Positions 34,855 to 47,860 of a stretch of 64,000 nt of DNA are shown in pieces. The notes below the pieces were generated by a model that was not told the DNA's origin, did not search any database, and was given only the letters and a program-made list of their open reading frames with translations. The stretch lies in NCBI RefSeq assembly GCF_036370855.1, contig NC_088102.1, positions 18,209,001 through 18,273,000 of the forward strand, written 5' to 3'. Positions within the stretch are counted from its first letter, which is position 1. Every line of letters begins with the position of its first letter. The position numbers and the translations under genes are program-made. Source of the stretch: Dromaius novaehollandiae. Its lineage: Eukaryota > Chordata > Aves > Casuariiformes > Dromaiidae.

Positions 34855-37804
34855 GACTAAAAGAGATCTTAGGCTTAAATTAGCTATAATACTAAACAAC
34901 CATCAACAGTGGGAAGGAAAAAAACTTTACACAACGATTTGCTGCAGTTTTCTGGGATCTCATTCCAAGGAGAACAGCGACGGTCAAATCCAGGGAAGAA
35001 GCTGGGCATTGATGCCTCATGTTTAGTGAATGATCTCCTGAGCAGAGCTAAAAATACAAGTTGAGCACATGGACTCCCTCCGCATAGCCACCGCCTGGGC
35101 TGCCAGAGGGAGGGGAGCTCTGCCTGGGTGAGCTGGGCCATGGCACATGCAGCTGTGAAGGGTTTGCGTTTGTGGACAACGAGGACCTGACAGTGCTGCT
35201 ATTTCCTGCACTGAGGGGGTTATGGATGTTGAACTGGCTGGTAGAAATGTGTCTAGAGAAGGGCCAGCAGGGTCTGTGCACGCTGCTGTTGGTGAGACTT
35301 TCCGATCACATATGTTCTGTAAACGTATGCTGTTTTGCATGGGCGAGCACAATGGATGCAGCCTGGAGCATGGATCAGAGCATATGTCTTCTAATGTAAT
35401 TTTATCAGCCTCTGTAAATCATGAGTCACAGCCAGGTGTGTGGCATATTTGGTTCTGGGTGAGCCCACAGAAAGGTCCCACATGGGGAAGGCTCCAACTT
35501 TGGGGCGTTCAGAGCGTAGCCTCTCAGCCACCCTCGGCTTGGCAAGGGCTCAGTCTTTTTGCTCAACGACCTGCAGGCAGAGGTCATCTGAGGCACAGTG
35601 GCTCTCTCTCTGTCGCCACTACATGTGCCTTACTGCTTTTCTTTTGAGCTAGCAGCATCTGGCCCTTCTCAGTGACTTTTCAACACCCTTTCCCGCATCG
35701 CCAGGATAAAGAATGAGAAGAAGGTAGCGCTATCCTCTTAGACTTTGTGAGAGATGCACCCATTTTGCTTAAATTCAGGCAAACTGCAGTCACCGTGCAC
35801 TTCAGGTGCCACTATCCCATGCCACCACCCATCTCAGAGACGGACAGACCCAGGTGAAGGTGCTCCTGCCCAGCGGAGGCTGGCGCCTGCCTGCAGCACG
35901 ATGAGAGCACGCACAGCAAGAGGGACCGGAGGTCTCCTGCAGCAGCAGCACCAAGAGGGGCCTCAACAAAATGAGCTTGCACAGAGGACCACAGTGCAGT
36001 GGAAGGCTTTCCTCAACAAGCTGGTTAAAGCCAGCCTGGGTACCCCTACACCACATTACAGGTGTCAAGGTAGGCATGCCGGGATCCTTCAGCCTCTTTT
36101 GTTAAGTGTAGTGGCCTAAATTTGCCACTTGGTCTGTACTCTGGTGGCCTCTTATCTAAAAGATAAAGTCCTTTCACAACCCTCCTCCACTCACCTTCCC
36201 TGCCACTTCCCCTTTCGCATAATTAATGGACTAATGGAACATGGCATGATGGTAAGTGCTTAAAAGATTTATCTTCGTATCTTCATTTAAAACATTTTAG
36301 TATCAGCTGGCAGTTTCCAGCCATCATGGTAATATATTTAAATGATTTATGTGGAAAAATAAGACATTCCACAATACCTCTAAGATGTCTCCTGGAGTGT
36401 GGCTATTGCTGGCTAGCACCGCCTCTGGGAGTCCGAGGTATTCATTTACGCCTTGTACTTCATATCTCTGTGGGGGGGTGATTATCCCTTGATAACAACA
36501 CCCCTTGCCAGGAATTTTAAGCATTTCTGCTTGAACAAATAAGAATCTGCATGGAAAAAGGCAGAGTGTACAAGAACAAGTGGGGAAAGAATGACTTCAA
36601 CAATACTCAACACTGGAAAATGAAATGACAAGGAAAAAAAAACCCAAACAAACATAAAACCAGGAAAAACTTTCCCCAGACTGAAAACAAAAGAAAACAT
36701 ATTTAGGGACTTTAGAGGAAAGATTTTTGAGGACCTGATCAGTCTGTAGGAATAATCAGACACTAGACATGTTATCCCATTAAAGCCTTCAGAAACAGGA
36801 GAAACAAGCATTGATTGAGAGCAGTTCCACAGAAAGTACATTTTTGTACCCTAAAACAGTGGAAAGCCATTTTGCAAAAACAAACATAACCAGCTTAAAG
36901 GTTTTCAAATGCCTCTTAAACTGCCTGGTTGATCTATTTGCATAGAAATTTTGCCAGTTAAACAAGACTGCAGCATATTAAACGCTGTCTTAAACCTGAG
37001 CCAGTTCCATTATTGCATTTCTGAAGAACTTAACTGAGAAGTGCAGCATGGTCTTTCCTGGACTCTAAGTGAAGCACCCCACACGTTACTGTGATTTGCA
37101 GTCCTAGAAGTCTGTGAACCTGCTGGCACTGCACATGGATTGAATGGGGGAGACTATGCTGGACAGGGCTGACCACCGACAGCATTGCACTCATATGAGC
37201 AAGCGCTGGAGGTGATGCCTTGAGCCCTGCTGAAAGTTGGCCACGCTGGCACAATGATACTGCTTCTAGGACCAAAGCCAATGTCTCCAAACAGGGCTTC
37301 ACCACATCTTCTCAAGATGCTTTCTCCCCCTCTCATTTGCAGGGCATAGAGCTGGTCTCAGGCTGGCAACGTAAGCTCAAGCACTGACCTTTGGAAGAGG
37401 TGGGTTCCAGGGGCTCATCGGGAGGCAATGTCCACAAGTTCACCCTGCCTGACACGCTGAGTTTAAACCACCATGAGCTGTGGGAAGTTCACAGTGGAGG
37501 CTGGATCCAAGAAGCCAAATCCCATTAACTTCAGCTTTGTTGCAAATGCCCTCCCAGTGCCCAAAATGTGGCATACGCTGATGTATGACTTCCTTATGTA
37601 TGTGCACAGGACAAGGGGACTTTGGGACGCACGAGTCATGAGTTGCTCAGCTGGAGTCAATGCAAGTGTTCAGTAATTTCTCCATTACAGAGACAGGGCA
37701 CAGGAGCACAGCGTGATGCGCTGGCTTGCTTAGACCCTTGCAGGAAGTCTCTAACTCTGCCACTCACGCCTGAAGCACTGGGGAGCACTCCCACTCACAT
37801 GCAA

Positions 37805-37805
<1 letters not shown>

Positions 37806-37843
<38 letters not shown>

Positions 37844-37865
37844 TGTGTGTGTGCGCACGCGCACA
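37806..37865 (+). repeat. (TG)n microsatellite with GCGCACGCGCACA tail
   Basis: Seventeen uninterrupted TG dinucleotides, an ACG interruption, more TG, then alternating GCGCACGCGCAC. The whole 60 bases are nearly pure alternating purine-pyrimidine, a pattern that favours Z-DNA. Probably polymorphic. Confidence 0.95.
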
Positions 37866-40489
37866 TCTAATCTGCTTGCAATGAAACCTCAAACACCACA
37901 TCAGCTTTGGATGGAGCTTGCTCTACTCTCCTCTACAAATATACATTTTCCACCCTCATTTTTTAAAGTCAGCGGGTGAAATTAAGATTGTCGATTAAGA
38001 CCTTCAGCAGGTGGCTGCTACTTTATTTAGGCCCTGAGCATGTGCCTCTACTGTACAAGAGAGACAGGTAACAGACACTCCTGTCTTGCACGAGGCAATG
38101 TGTATTTTGCACGGCATTGGTTGCCTGCCTGCCAGTCCACTCAAAGTAGAGCAAACACATGGGAGGGAGCACTCAGCATTGCTTTGCTTCTGCAATTTGA
38201 GGCAGCTAGCAAGGCAATACAAGTGGTAGAAGATTTGCCAAGTATTAGAAAGCATTTCTATCTATTAGGTAGGATCATTCCCAAGATTAAATCAAAAGAT
38301 ATTTTGTCCCAGGGACCACAAGGCCATTTAAGCACTATATAGAACACTGCACAGAGTGTATCAGCAGATGCACTGCCTACCTCAAACCCCACGTAAGTAA
38401 GGGATCTCTCAGGCCAAGGACAGAGAGCACCAAGCCTAGGGGGATCTGTCCTTGCTCTACTTCTCTCTATTCATTTAATAGGGCTGTCAAAAATTTACCT
38501 CTATAACCTGACCTGCCCAAGCCCTGCTGATGCTGTCTATGGAGTAATGTGCCTTGTGATTAGGCTGCAAACAATATCTGCTTTCCCCTTGGCCAATTCC
38601 ATTTCTGTATCTCTAAGACATTTCAACAAAAGCAGCAGCAGTAACCTTACAAGATAATGTTTGTTTCCCAGGGCAGCTGCTGAAGGGAGGAAAATTTAAA
38701 TAACCTTCCTTACTGGCCTGGGACCCTGGCTCTGAGGTACTCTCAAGATTCAGACATTTATTTTCATTACACCCAGTAACGTATTCCACTAGGGAAGGTT
38801 TCCTCAGAAGCAATATGTTTTCTGCAGACTTCTCAGCTTTGATGAAGCTGTGATTTTTGAAAAATAGCAAAAACTCAGCTCAGACATAACTATTAACTGT
38901 TAATTGGAATAGCAGCTACCAGCTCAGTCCCCATGTCCCAAGCCAATGCCTCAAGCATCAGGTGGCAAAATCAGTCTCTGTTTCACTCCTTAACTCAACA
39001 AGCCAAATTACTGGACCCAGGGGTTCACAGTACTGCTTTGGCTCCTCGGCAGTAGGGCTGCGTGTTTAACTCTGTTACATCCCAAAGGAATGACCCCACT
39101 GTTACGGGTAAAATGAAAATGGCTTTGTCACCAGTGCAAGCTGGTGCAGGTCCTTGTCAGTTAAAGAAGCTGCCCCAAGAAACAGGAGTTGCAGTCCAGT
39201 CTATATTACCTGTAATAACTCTTGTAAGAAATGAAAACTCTGAATAAGCTCCAAATTCCCTTGTGCAGATTCTTTGACTGCAATCAGGCTGCAGTGTTAC
39301 TTGAATCAAGTCAGCAAAGGACTATCAAAGCTCACAAGATGAAGTGCTAAAATAGCAGAGGTACCTGACATTTCAGGACCATTTTCCTGATAACATCTCA
39401 GTGCACAGCACAAGCATGAATGAGAAACTCACAAACCCTGTGAGTATCTAGATAAGCTTGTTCCTATCACAAAGTCAGGATTTGCCTGCAATTATCATGT
39501 TAAGGGTAATGGCAGGTGATATTTGCATTGACTTTTTAATCACCTCTTCTGTGGGAGTTTTTATTCTTTGTATAGAGATGAGGAGGACAAGCACTGGGAG
39601 GTGAAGTGATTCATACATATTATTTCCACTACTATGGAAAGATGCAACAAATGAAAACCACATCATTTGGTTCCCAGGCTTATAGTCTGGCCATGGGTCT
39701 TTACTCTCCATTACTGTCGTTCCTCATATGTATAGCTAAAAGGGAAGGTGGTTGTGATAGGGAGAGCTAGGTTGCCTTTTTTTCATAAATTTTCCTAATG
39801 ACAAGGGGACTTCATCCTGAAAAGCAAACTCTACCCCTGATTATTGCTCAAAAAAGTGCCAACGGTACATGTTAGTTTTTAGAAGTGTGTTGTTCAGTAT
39901 GGCAAGGGGAAGGCTGGAAATTAGGTGTTTCTCATTGCGGCACAAGGGTCTCATAAAAGCCGTGGAGGAAATCTCCCAACTGGTTTGCAGATAGCAGGTA
40001 GCAAAACTATACCTGAGATCCTATGGCGTGGTTGCTGCAGAGCCAGCCACAGCCGCACCTCTGGGCTCTCCCAGGTTTATATCCCCACATATTACAATGA
40101 AACATATTTGTGATATGTTTGAGAGAAAGATGTTTGTGCCTGTTCACAAGTCTTCATTTGCACCAGTCAGTCCTCTTGGGAGAAAGTGATGCTTTTGCTA
40201 TTGATTTAGGGCTTTTTGTTTAAGGAAATTCAGAACTTATTCAAAGTTTTTCTGTCTTACAAGAGCTATTACAGGTAATATAGGCTGGACTCCCTTAAAG
40301 CAATCCATGTAGTGATCTCCATCTCTTTCTCTCTGGAGTCTGATTCCCTTCTCATCCACACAGCTTTAAATCCAGACTGGCGCCTTTGAAATTAGAAGAG
40401 TTTCAGCAAAAAACTGTGAAGCAAAAGAAGAATTGGTCTCTGTGTAAATACAGACTCCCTAGGTGGCCTGATCCTGATCCTGTTGATTT

Positions 40490-40507
40490 AGTGGGTGTTT
40501 TCCCACT
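40490..40507. repeat. Copy of the palindromic core with short arms
   Basis: AGTGGG (40490-40495) and CCCACT (40502-40507) are inverted around TGTTTT. Flanking bases GGCCTGATCCTGATCCTG (about 40466) match the kind of sequence that surrounds this core elsewhere in sauropsid DNA. Confidence 0.4.
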
Positions 40508-42663
40508 GAGTTTAATAAGAGCAGGAAGAGCCATTTCATTCATTTAAGTTATACTTGCAATCAGCTCTTCTGCTGACTCAATATGCACAGTTCCATAGAA
40601 GCTGTTAGCCTTCAGTGCCAGAAGGTTGGGGATTTGATCTCGTGAGTGCTAGTGTAACTCAGAAACACTCTAAATAAGTAGGTGAAATCCAAGTTAGGTC
40701 CATTATTTGCAGTGATAAATAGCTGGGTTATTTGTCATCAAAACACTAATTGCCATTTTAGAGCTTGAATTGTGAAAATCACTAGCAATAAAATATCATT
40801 AGGCCTCCAGCTGAAAGTTTGATAGCTGATATGCAGTTTGGAATATTAATCGTTGCAATTAAAAGGTAAAGAATACTTTGAGGGAGTATCCTTAGGACAA
40901 CTGTGGCCAGGCACAGAAAAAAGTTAATGAATAGGTGTCAAATGGGTACTAAGCAGAGAAAGAAATTGGCCTCATTATTGACAAAATACGTTGATTCAGG
41001 CACAAAAATAAAATGACACTGTCAAGAGGACAGATAGAAGTCTGTAGTTCTGGAAAAGAGTATGTTAGGTGATGGAAGGGCTCAGGCTTGTTGATGCCTG
41101 TAGTTGTATCATATTCATATGTAAAATCTATCACCTTTATATTATTATTTTTTTTAACAAACATGAAAGCTTTTTTACCTCTCTAAACAGAACTAATCTT
41201 TTGTCTGAAAAGACTAATAGCTGAAGGAAGCCTTAATGATATCTTAGAGTCTGTCTGGGCTGTGGATTGGCAGAGATTGAAACCAAAACCATGATTTATG
41301 GAGCTGAGAGCACTGAGAATTGCTTTTCTTTATGAATGTATGGGGGTAACTGACTTAATCATGCTTTAGCACACTACGTCCTACAAGATACGGCAGTTTC
41401 CCCTCACCTTGCTATCTCCTAAGCATAGATAATACCAGCAATGATGGCTCCTAAAGGTCACTCACATGATCTAAATACTGTGGCGTACCATGTTTGCCTT
41501 GACCAAAACCAGCAGAAAATCAGGAATGAAGCCAGCTTCATACCCACAAAAATATTGTAAAATAATGCTAACCCCGCCTCCCAAGAACGTATAGTCCAGT
41601 CTGGAAGGAAACCCTATACCCACAGATTTTATTGAGCTTCTGTTGAGAAATTGCTGAAATCATCACCTTCAATAACAGATCTTCTGTCTATAACACAGAT
41701 GCAAATCACCTAGGATAGCTTTGAGCAAGTCTATAATTTGTATCTTTTACAAGTCTGAAAAGAAATTCTTCAGGGTGTATTTTATTTGTGTTTTTTCCTC
41801 TGTACCACTAGAGAGGGTGTTTGGCTTTAGCAGATCTTTTGACTTCTTGAATTCAGGAAGTTATCCTTTCCAAACAGCAGGTTCCGGAGTTCATTGTCTC
41901 CCGTGTTGCTCTACATGGCTCTTTGAGAGCTGGCCACAGGAAGGGCCAAGGTGGATGAAGGTAGTAGACATCTGCAAGATGGCAACAGCTCAAGTTATTT
42001 TTTTAGCACATATTACATGAAGCAGAATTTGTATTTAATATTCTTTTGTTGTTCTCACATCAAAGGGCTAAATTCAGTTTTTTGGCTTTTTGGTTATCTT
42101 TCTGATGCAAATCGTATCACTTCACATTACCCACTGATTAACTGCAGTTTGAGAAGTACAGCAGATGTTGTAGAAAGCCAATATGTCAGTTCTCTCCTCT
42201 TCTTCCTTCTCAGAGAACACAATCCAAGTCAATAAAATTGAAACAGACCCACAGTGAATTCAAGTTTATCTATCTGTAGCTCAAGGGTGGAAACAGTCTG
42301 GGTTTTAGAAAATCCAAAAGGTATTTGGGTTCAAATGAAACTGGGGTTAAAGGTCTGGTTATGCCCAGCACGTGGCACCTGGAGCACAGGACAGGTAGAT
42401 ACAGGGCACTTTCTGCTTCTCTCGGTGCTTTGTGGCATGCTGGCTTCTGATGGCATGTCCAGCCTGAGCCATTGCAATGGGACAGGGAGGCAGCTGCCCT
42501 CAAGGCTGGAGAAGAGCTCCTGACACTCCCTAGTTCAGTAGTATCAATGTAGCCTAAGTGGACACAGGATTGCCTGAACCTTAACAGGAACTGGGCACCT
42601 TACGGCATACCAACAGAGCTGGAGAGGTAAGGCTGGAGTTAGTCAGATTGATGGGACTTAGTG

Positions 42664-42715
42664 CATGGTCTGCTGAAGTCAATGGGAGCCTTTCCACTGA
42701 CTTCAGTAGACCATG
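42664..42715. repeat. Imperfect 22-bp inverted repeat (hairpin) with 8-base loop
   Basis: Left arm 42664-42685 (CATGGTCTGCTGAAGTCAATGG) and right arm 42694-42715 are complementary at 20 of 22 positions, with a loop of GAGCCTTT. It is the best-preserved member of the dispersed core family. It may be a MITE-like or SINE-derived remnant, or a transcribed hairpin. No known microRNA is recognised. Confidence 0.85.
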
Positions 42716-43069
42716 GCTCAGGACAATGTATTCTCATTGCAACAGCCCACACTTAGCAATGTTCCTTGTTGCCCCACGTGACAATGAAGATGTGATGACC
42801 ATCGTTAGGCCCTCATCAGCAGAGACTCCTGTATAGGTGGAACCATGCTTTTGAGCAGAGCTCATGACACAGCTGAAGGCTCATGACCATTATATTCTGG
42901 GCATACCAGCAGTCTTTTTCAGCACATACATTCTCTTCTCCTCACTAAATTCCTAGATTTAGAACAGTATGTCATTTCAGTTAACAGGCGCTTCAGGTCC
43001 ATTAGAAGACAACCCAGTGCGAGAGGTGTCCTCAGCTCTCATTGCACAACACGGAATAAGTTGAATTTG
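42716..43069. other. Non-coding spacer
   Basis: Nothing recognised between the hairpin and the next AT-rich block. Confidence 0.5.
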
Positions 43070-43320
43070 ATTATGGCAACATGCCGACAATGCCAAGGTT
43101 AATGAATTAAAGATGTATAACACAGGAGGCTTAATGAAGTCAAATTATGAGCGACTGTTTTACAAGGTGGCATTTAGTATTAATGATAATAATTACAAAG
43201 TAACTTCTCTACCCACCTCTGACTGGGCACTTGTAGAAATGCATAGCAATTCAAAATGCAATGGAGTCAAGAAAAAGCAAATACTCAAAAGCATCATCAG
43301 TCAAGTGTAGTATTATTTAT
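43070..43320. promoter_or_regulatory. Candidate conserved non-coding element, homeodomain-type motifs
   Basis: An AT-rich, non-repetitive block with overlapping TAAT cores (TAATGATAATAATTA at 43181-43195) and other TTAAT/AATTA motifs. A 65-codon frame (43113-43310) crosses it but has no recognisable product. The candidate status rests on composition and motif density alone. Confidence 0.2.
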
Positions 43321-46300
43321 TGTTTTTAAGGAGTAGGGATAGCAACCTATGGGGGGAAGAGAGCGAACAATAACATGACTCCTTCCCCTTTAAATCTTAT
43401 TTTCAGAATGCAGATAGACCATCTTCTTCTTTGTGCTTTTGTCTGTGTTAAATCTCAGCAAACTGGCTCCATTGCAAGCTCAAGTTTCTGTATGTCTATA
43501 CCATAGCCTGGAACTGTAGTCCACAATTATCAGTTCAAGTAGTGGTTCTGGAGCACATCTTGTCAGATAATTTATGAGATAAAACCCCTCCAGAAGTCCA
43601 CTGAGGGCACTTCCTCAAAGTAATAATATTGCCATATGGTAGAACATCTGAGACAAAGAGCTATTCCCCCAGGAATGAATGAAATAGCCTTTTCACGCAG
43701 TTCCATCTATCCCTCTGAAAGTGTGAAGTCTTGTCAAAATTGCTCAGTCCTTAGCTCATGGGAGCTAGGGAACATGTGAATACATAGCCCTCTCCTTATT
43801 CCTCATAAACAACTTAGAACTTCCTAATGGGACGACAACATGGCTAAGACTGGCATTGGCCACAAATCAAAGGGTAGGGCATGAAAGGCAGCTGCCAGAG
43901 TTAGAAGAATAGAGGTAGGCTCTCTCTCTTTGCCAAAAAGACTATTGATTCTCTGTACCTGCTTCTGTAATTTGGCTGACAGGTTTTTAGGACAGCAAGA
44001 ATTTCAGCTAACAACAATGCTGCTTCAGCCAGTTGTTCTTAATAACCCTGCCAAGGAAAGAAGATTTATAGACAGGTGCTGAACAAGGCAAGAGGCTTTT
44101 TTTAATGTAAGCACATATCTCAGGACAGTTTGGTTGTGCATCAGCTGTCTCACATTCTTTTCCACAAAGTTGCAAAAATACAGTGTCTCTAAAGTGTTTG
44201 ATGGGTAAGAGATGATATAGGCAGACGGGATAAGAGAGGAAATGTATAGGACTGGGTGCTGCTGCTATGTTTTCTCTCACATAGGAGCAGCTATCAGATA
44301 GCATGAGTTCTTAAATCATGACCTTCTAGACTGGGGGCTAATACATTCCCTCTTGAAGTTAATTGGAAAGGTCTTGTTGATATATAGGAAGATTACTTGC
44401 TTGCCACAGTCAAGATTTGGTCCTTAGCATGTCCTCTTTCCCAAAGGCCATCAGCTTGTTAGGCTGTTATTGCTGTGTGAGCATATTTTTCTTTAAAAAT
44501 AACAACTTGCTCCTTCCACGTGACCTCTCTGCTTTGTCAGATTGTACGTGCCATGGCCTCCTGCTTTGGCTACACTGCAAAATCTGGCATGATGTACTGG
44601 AAAATAAAGGCAACAGAATAAAAACTGGAATGAAAGTGACTAGTTGGGTGCTTACTGCTGCTGTAGAGTATGAGGCAAAAGAAGGAATAAGTCCTGCTGA
44701 ATATAGGATAGCTCTGATTTGCTATTTTTTCAAAACGAACCTTGATTCCCCTGTGCTTATGAGCACACCGTGTAATTTTTTTGCATATTTCCTTAATGCA
44801 CTCCCTTACATCCCTTATCTTTATGCACCCTCTGTCCTCCAGAGGCCATTTGGGTGGAACTAACAGCCAGCAGACAGCACCTTGCTAGTTGATAGTTTGG
44901 ACTTTACAAAGCCATAGTGGGAACTACAGGTTGATAACTGAGATATCTGAAGTATCCACATATGCTTGTGACTTTATGACTATGATGATACCACAAGATG
45001 GAAATAAGTGTTGGTCAAGATTTGCCAATCAAATAGAAGCAGAGAAGCATGAGCTGCTTTCATTCGCTTCTGTTTTGTTTTCCTTTTGTGATTCACCTTT
45101 CAGTAAAACGTACGGGTGAAAGTCAGGTTTATTTTGATCTCTAAGTCTTAGCTATTTATTGGGCAACATCAGGCAGGCAATGTTTGGAGGACTTTTGAAA
45201 AATGAAAGCCTCTCCTTCTGGTCTTCTTCAGTGTATTTTCAACACTGGAACGTGAAGCCACCATCCTTGACACAAAAACACCGAAATCTTGTCAGAAACT
45301 TTACCCCTCCTGGATTCTGGAAGGGCACCGGAATAAGAGTGAGCTTTAAAATCGGAGACTACAAAGCATGCCTGGTTTGCTTTTGAGCCAGATTGAAGTC
45401 CCTCAAGACACACCATGCTGCGGTAGGAGAATTCTGTCACCGATGTGTTTCCACGCTGGAATTTGCTGAAGAACATTCTCAGAAAGTGCTGACAGGTTTC
45501 TTCCAAGCAGGAACCAATTATAAAAGAAAGGCCATTTGTTCCGTTCAGTACAAATCTCATGTTTGGTTAGTTTCCTGTACCTAAAATACAAAAGTTATCC
45601 TGCTTTAATAGATGGGGATGGAGCCTAAATTGTGCCTGAGCCTCACAGTACTAAACAGGTATTTCTCCCTTTTTCTCACCCAGAACCCTTAGCCCAGTAT
45701 ATTAAAAATAACAATACCATTCTAAAAGATTTGACAGTCTGAATATTGGATTCTAGCTAACAGGACACAGTTCACATTTAACTTTAAGAGGCCTGTGGTA
45801 GGAAATATTAAATACATCAATTAGGAATGAGATGGAGTAGTCCCCTAGGGACCTTTGCTCTCTGATGTTCTCACTGCCACTAGAAGAATAAATAAATGCA
45901 AAGCCTGTCATCTTAGCTAATAACTCCCAGAAACGGAGGTTACAATTACGCAATGGGAGTTAGCCCACATTTCAACAATATTTTGCTATTAAATTTGCTT
46001 TCTTGAAAGGCTTTTTATGACTGCAAGAGAAAAAGAGGTGACAGACTCAGAGCATACGGCCCAGCAGTCTGGGTTTCATGAAGGCCAGCACTGACCAAGC
46101 ACAGAAGAATTTTTTATTTATTATGTACCAATATCTCTCCTTTGGAGGAGAATATAAATCAGAATTGTCAAAGCTGTAGGAAATACAGACATCTCCTGAC
46201 CAGGCAATGTCCTGGACTACACGTAACTCTCTGTGGGAGTCATCAGAGCCCCAGGTTACTCCGGCATGGAGGAGCCAGAGGAAGGAGGAGGATTTAGAGT

Positions 46301-47654
46301 TATAGTGCCCCATGACGACAGACCTCACACGGGGCATTTGAACCAGCACTCCTTTTGTTAAGATATTCTTTATGTCACAGTCTTATTTTGCTGCCATTTT
46401 GATCACTTCTTTATGAACATTCAGTCTAATATATCCTGATAAAAAATTCAAATTCTCACAAGTGTATGAAGGAAAGAGACTGCTATTTTAGGGAAATACC
46501 CTAACTTCCACCCGCAAGGAATGGCAGGTCAGGAACAGCTGCCCCCCTGTAGTGAAATTATATTACCTGCCAGTGGGACCAATTACTCTGTAGGATGATC
46601 CCTCTCACTAAGGATCTCAAAGATACTCAGACTCCAAAAGCTTTACACTAAACTTCTTCCCTTCTTGAGCAGTCCAGTGAGTCCAAAGGGCTTGATCCAC
46701 TACTGTTTTACTCCACTTCTATGCCAACATGATTTACCAAAATCTGTGGATTTTCATGGACCTTAAATCAGAATAACAAAGTAGTGAATTGTCCCTCTAA
46801 ATCAAACAAAGCCACATTGCTAAGCCTAGCATTTGGTATTGTGAATAGCCTATTGTAGTCTATAAGGCTTGGTGTGGTGAGAAACAAAAAGTCTGCAAGG
46901 AAAATTTTACCTGCTCCAAACCTTGTATTTAGATAAATGCAAACAAAAAGCAATGCTCTTGAGATTTTTCTTTAAATGGAGCTAAATTTTATATATGCTC
47001 TCAGAAGATGATATATACAGCAATGTGGCTTCAGAGAGACAGAATATTTAAGGTGGAAATTTTGCTGACCAGAAAGTCAGGAAAGGAAATTATAGTTGGT
47101 GTCTGCAAGGCTAGGAAGGGCAATATGTTAAAAATGTTTAAATGCTTTTCAGGGTTGTCTCTATAAACATGAATCAAAGTTAACTAAAAAGGCAGTCAGC
47201 GTTGGAGTCATTAGTGCCAGTTACTTGTTCAAAGGGTTAAGAAATAGCAATGGAAATGAATGGTTTGGGGCTTTTATAATGCAGCAAGAATGAATGAGCC
47301 ATGGGGCTGGTTAGAACAGCCAGTATGATGGACACACTGGGAGGTTAGTTTATACAAGAAAGGACAAACCATAGTTTTCTTACAGAGGTTTTAATTCTGT
47401 AGCAACATTATATGTCTTCTATTAACTTTCAAGTAAAAAAGGAGTTGAATATTTCTCTATAGACATAACTGCAGCAGAAATAAATAGAATGACAGCTTTA
47501 CAGTATGCAGGAATTCCCTTTAACTGCCCTATTAGGGCAGATTTACAATCTCTTTACAACACAGAGGCAACCTAAGAAGGCCAAATCTGAGGATCTGACC
47601 CCCACTTAAAAAATAAAATCAGAAAAAATATAAGTGAAGTTACAACACTTCTCC
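43321..47654. other. Non-coding interval
   Basis: No supported gene. Frames of up to 148 codons (44417-44863, plus) are cysteine- and phenylalanine-rich with no domain. GGATCTCAAAGA at about 46613 faintly recalls the SINE motif seen at 55898. Confidence 0.5.
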
Positions 47655-47860
47655 AGTACCTTTTCCATTTGTAATCCTCAGTGTTCTGCAAACATGAACT
47701 TAGTTCAGCCCCCAGGAGAGCTACACTGCTTTTCCCCTACTCTGTTTTACAGGCAAAGAAACAACACAGAGGTGAAATGCCTTTCTCAAGGTCACATACA
47801 GCCTAGCTTATAACCACAACTTCTACACTCCTGCTTGTATCACTAGATTACACTGACAAG
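47655..47860 (+). mobile_element. MIR-like SINE remnant, plus orientation
   Basis: The sequence follows the MIR core and tail: TGTTTTACAGGCAAAGAAAC (about 47743), then ACACAGAGGTGAAATGCC, then TCTCAAGGTCACATACAGCC (about 47785), and later a CTAGATTACACTG end (47844-47856). These match the MIR phrases for 'TTTTACAGATGAGGAAAC', 'CACAGAGAGG' and 'CCAAGGTCACACAGC'. It is old, with many substitutions. Confidence 0.75.

Larger units (their letters stand above)
34855..42663. other. Long non-coding interval
   Basis: No supported gene. It includes the TG microsatellite at 37806-37865 and copies of the palindromic core at 37518-37534 (half) and 40490-40507 (AGTGGG/CCCACT arms). Open frames are short. 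Confidence 0.55.
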
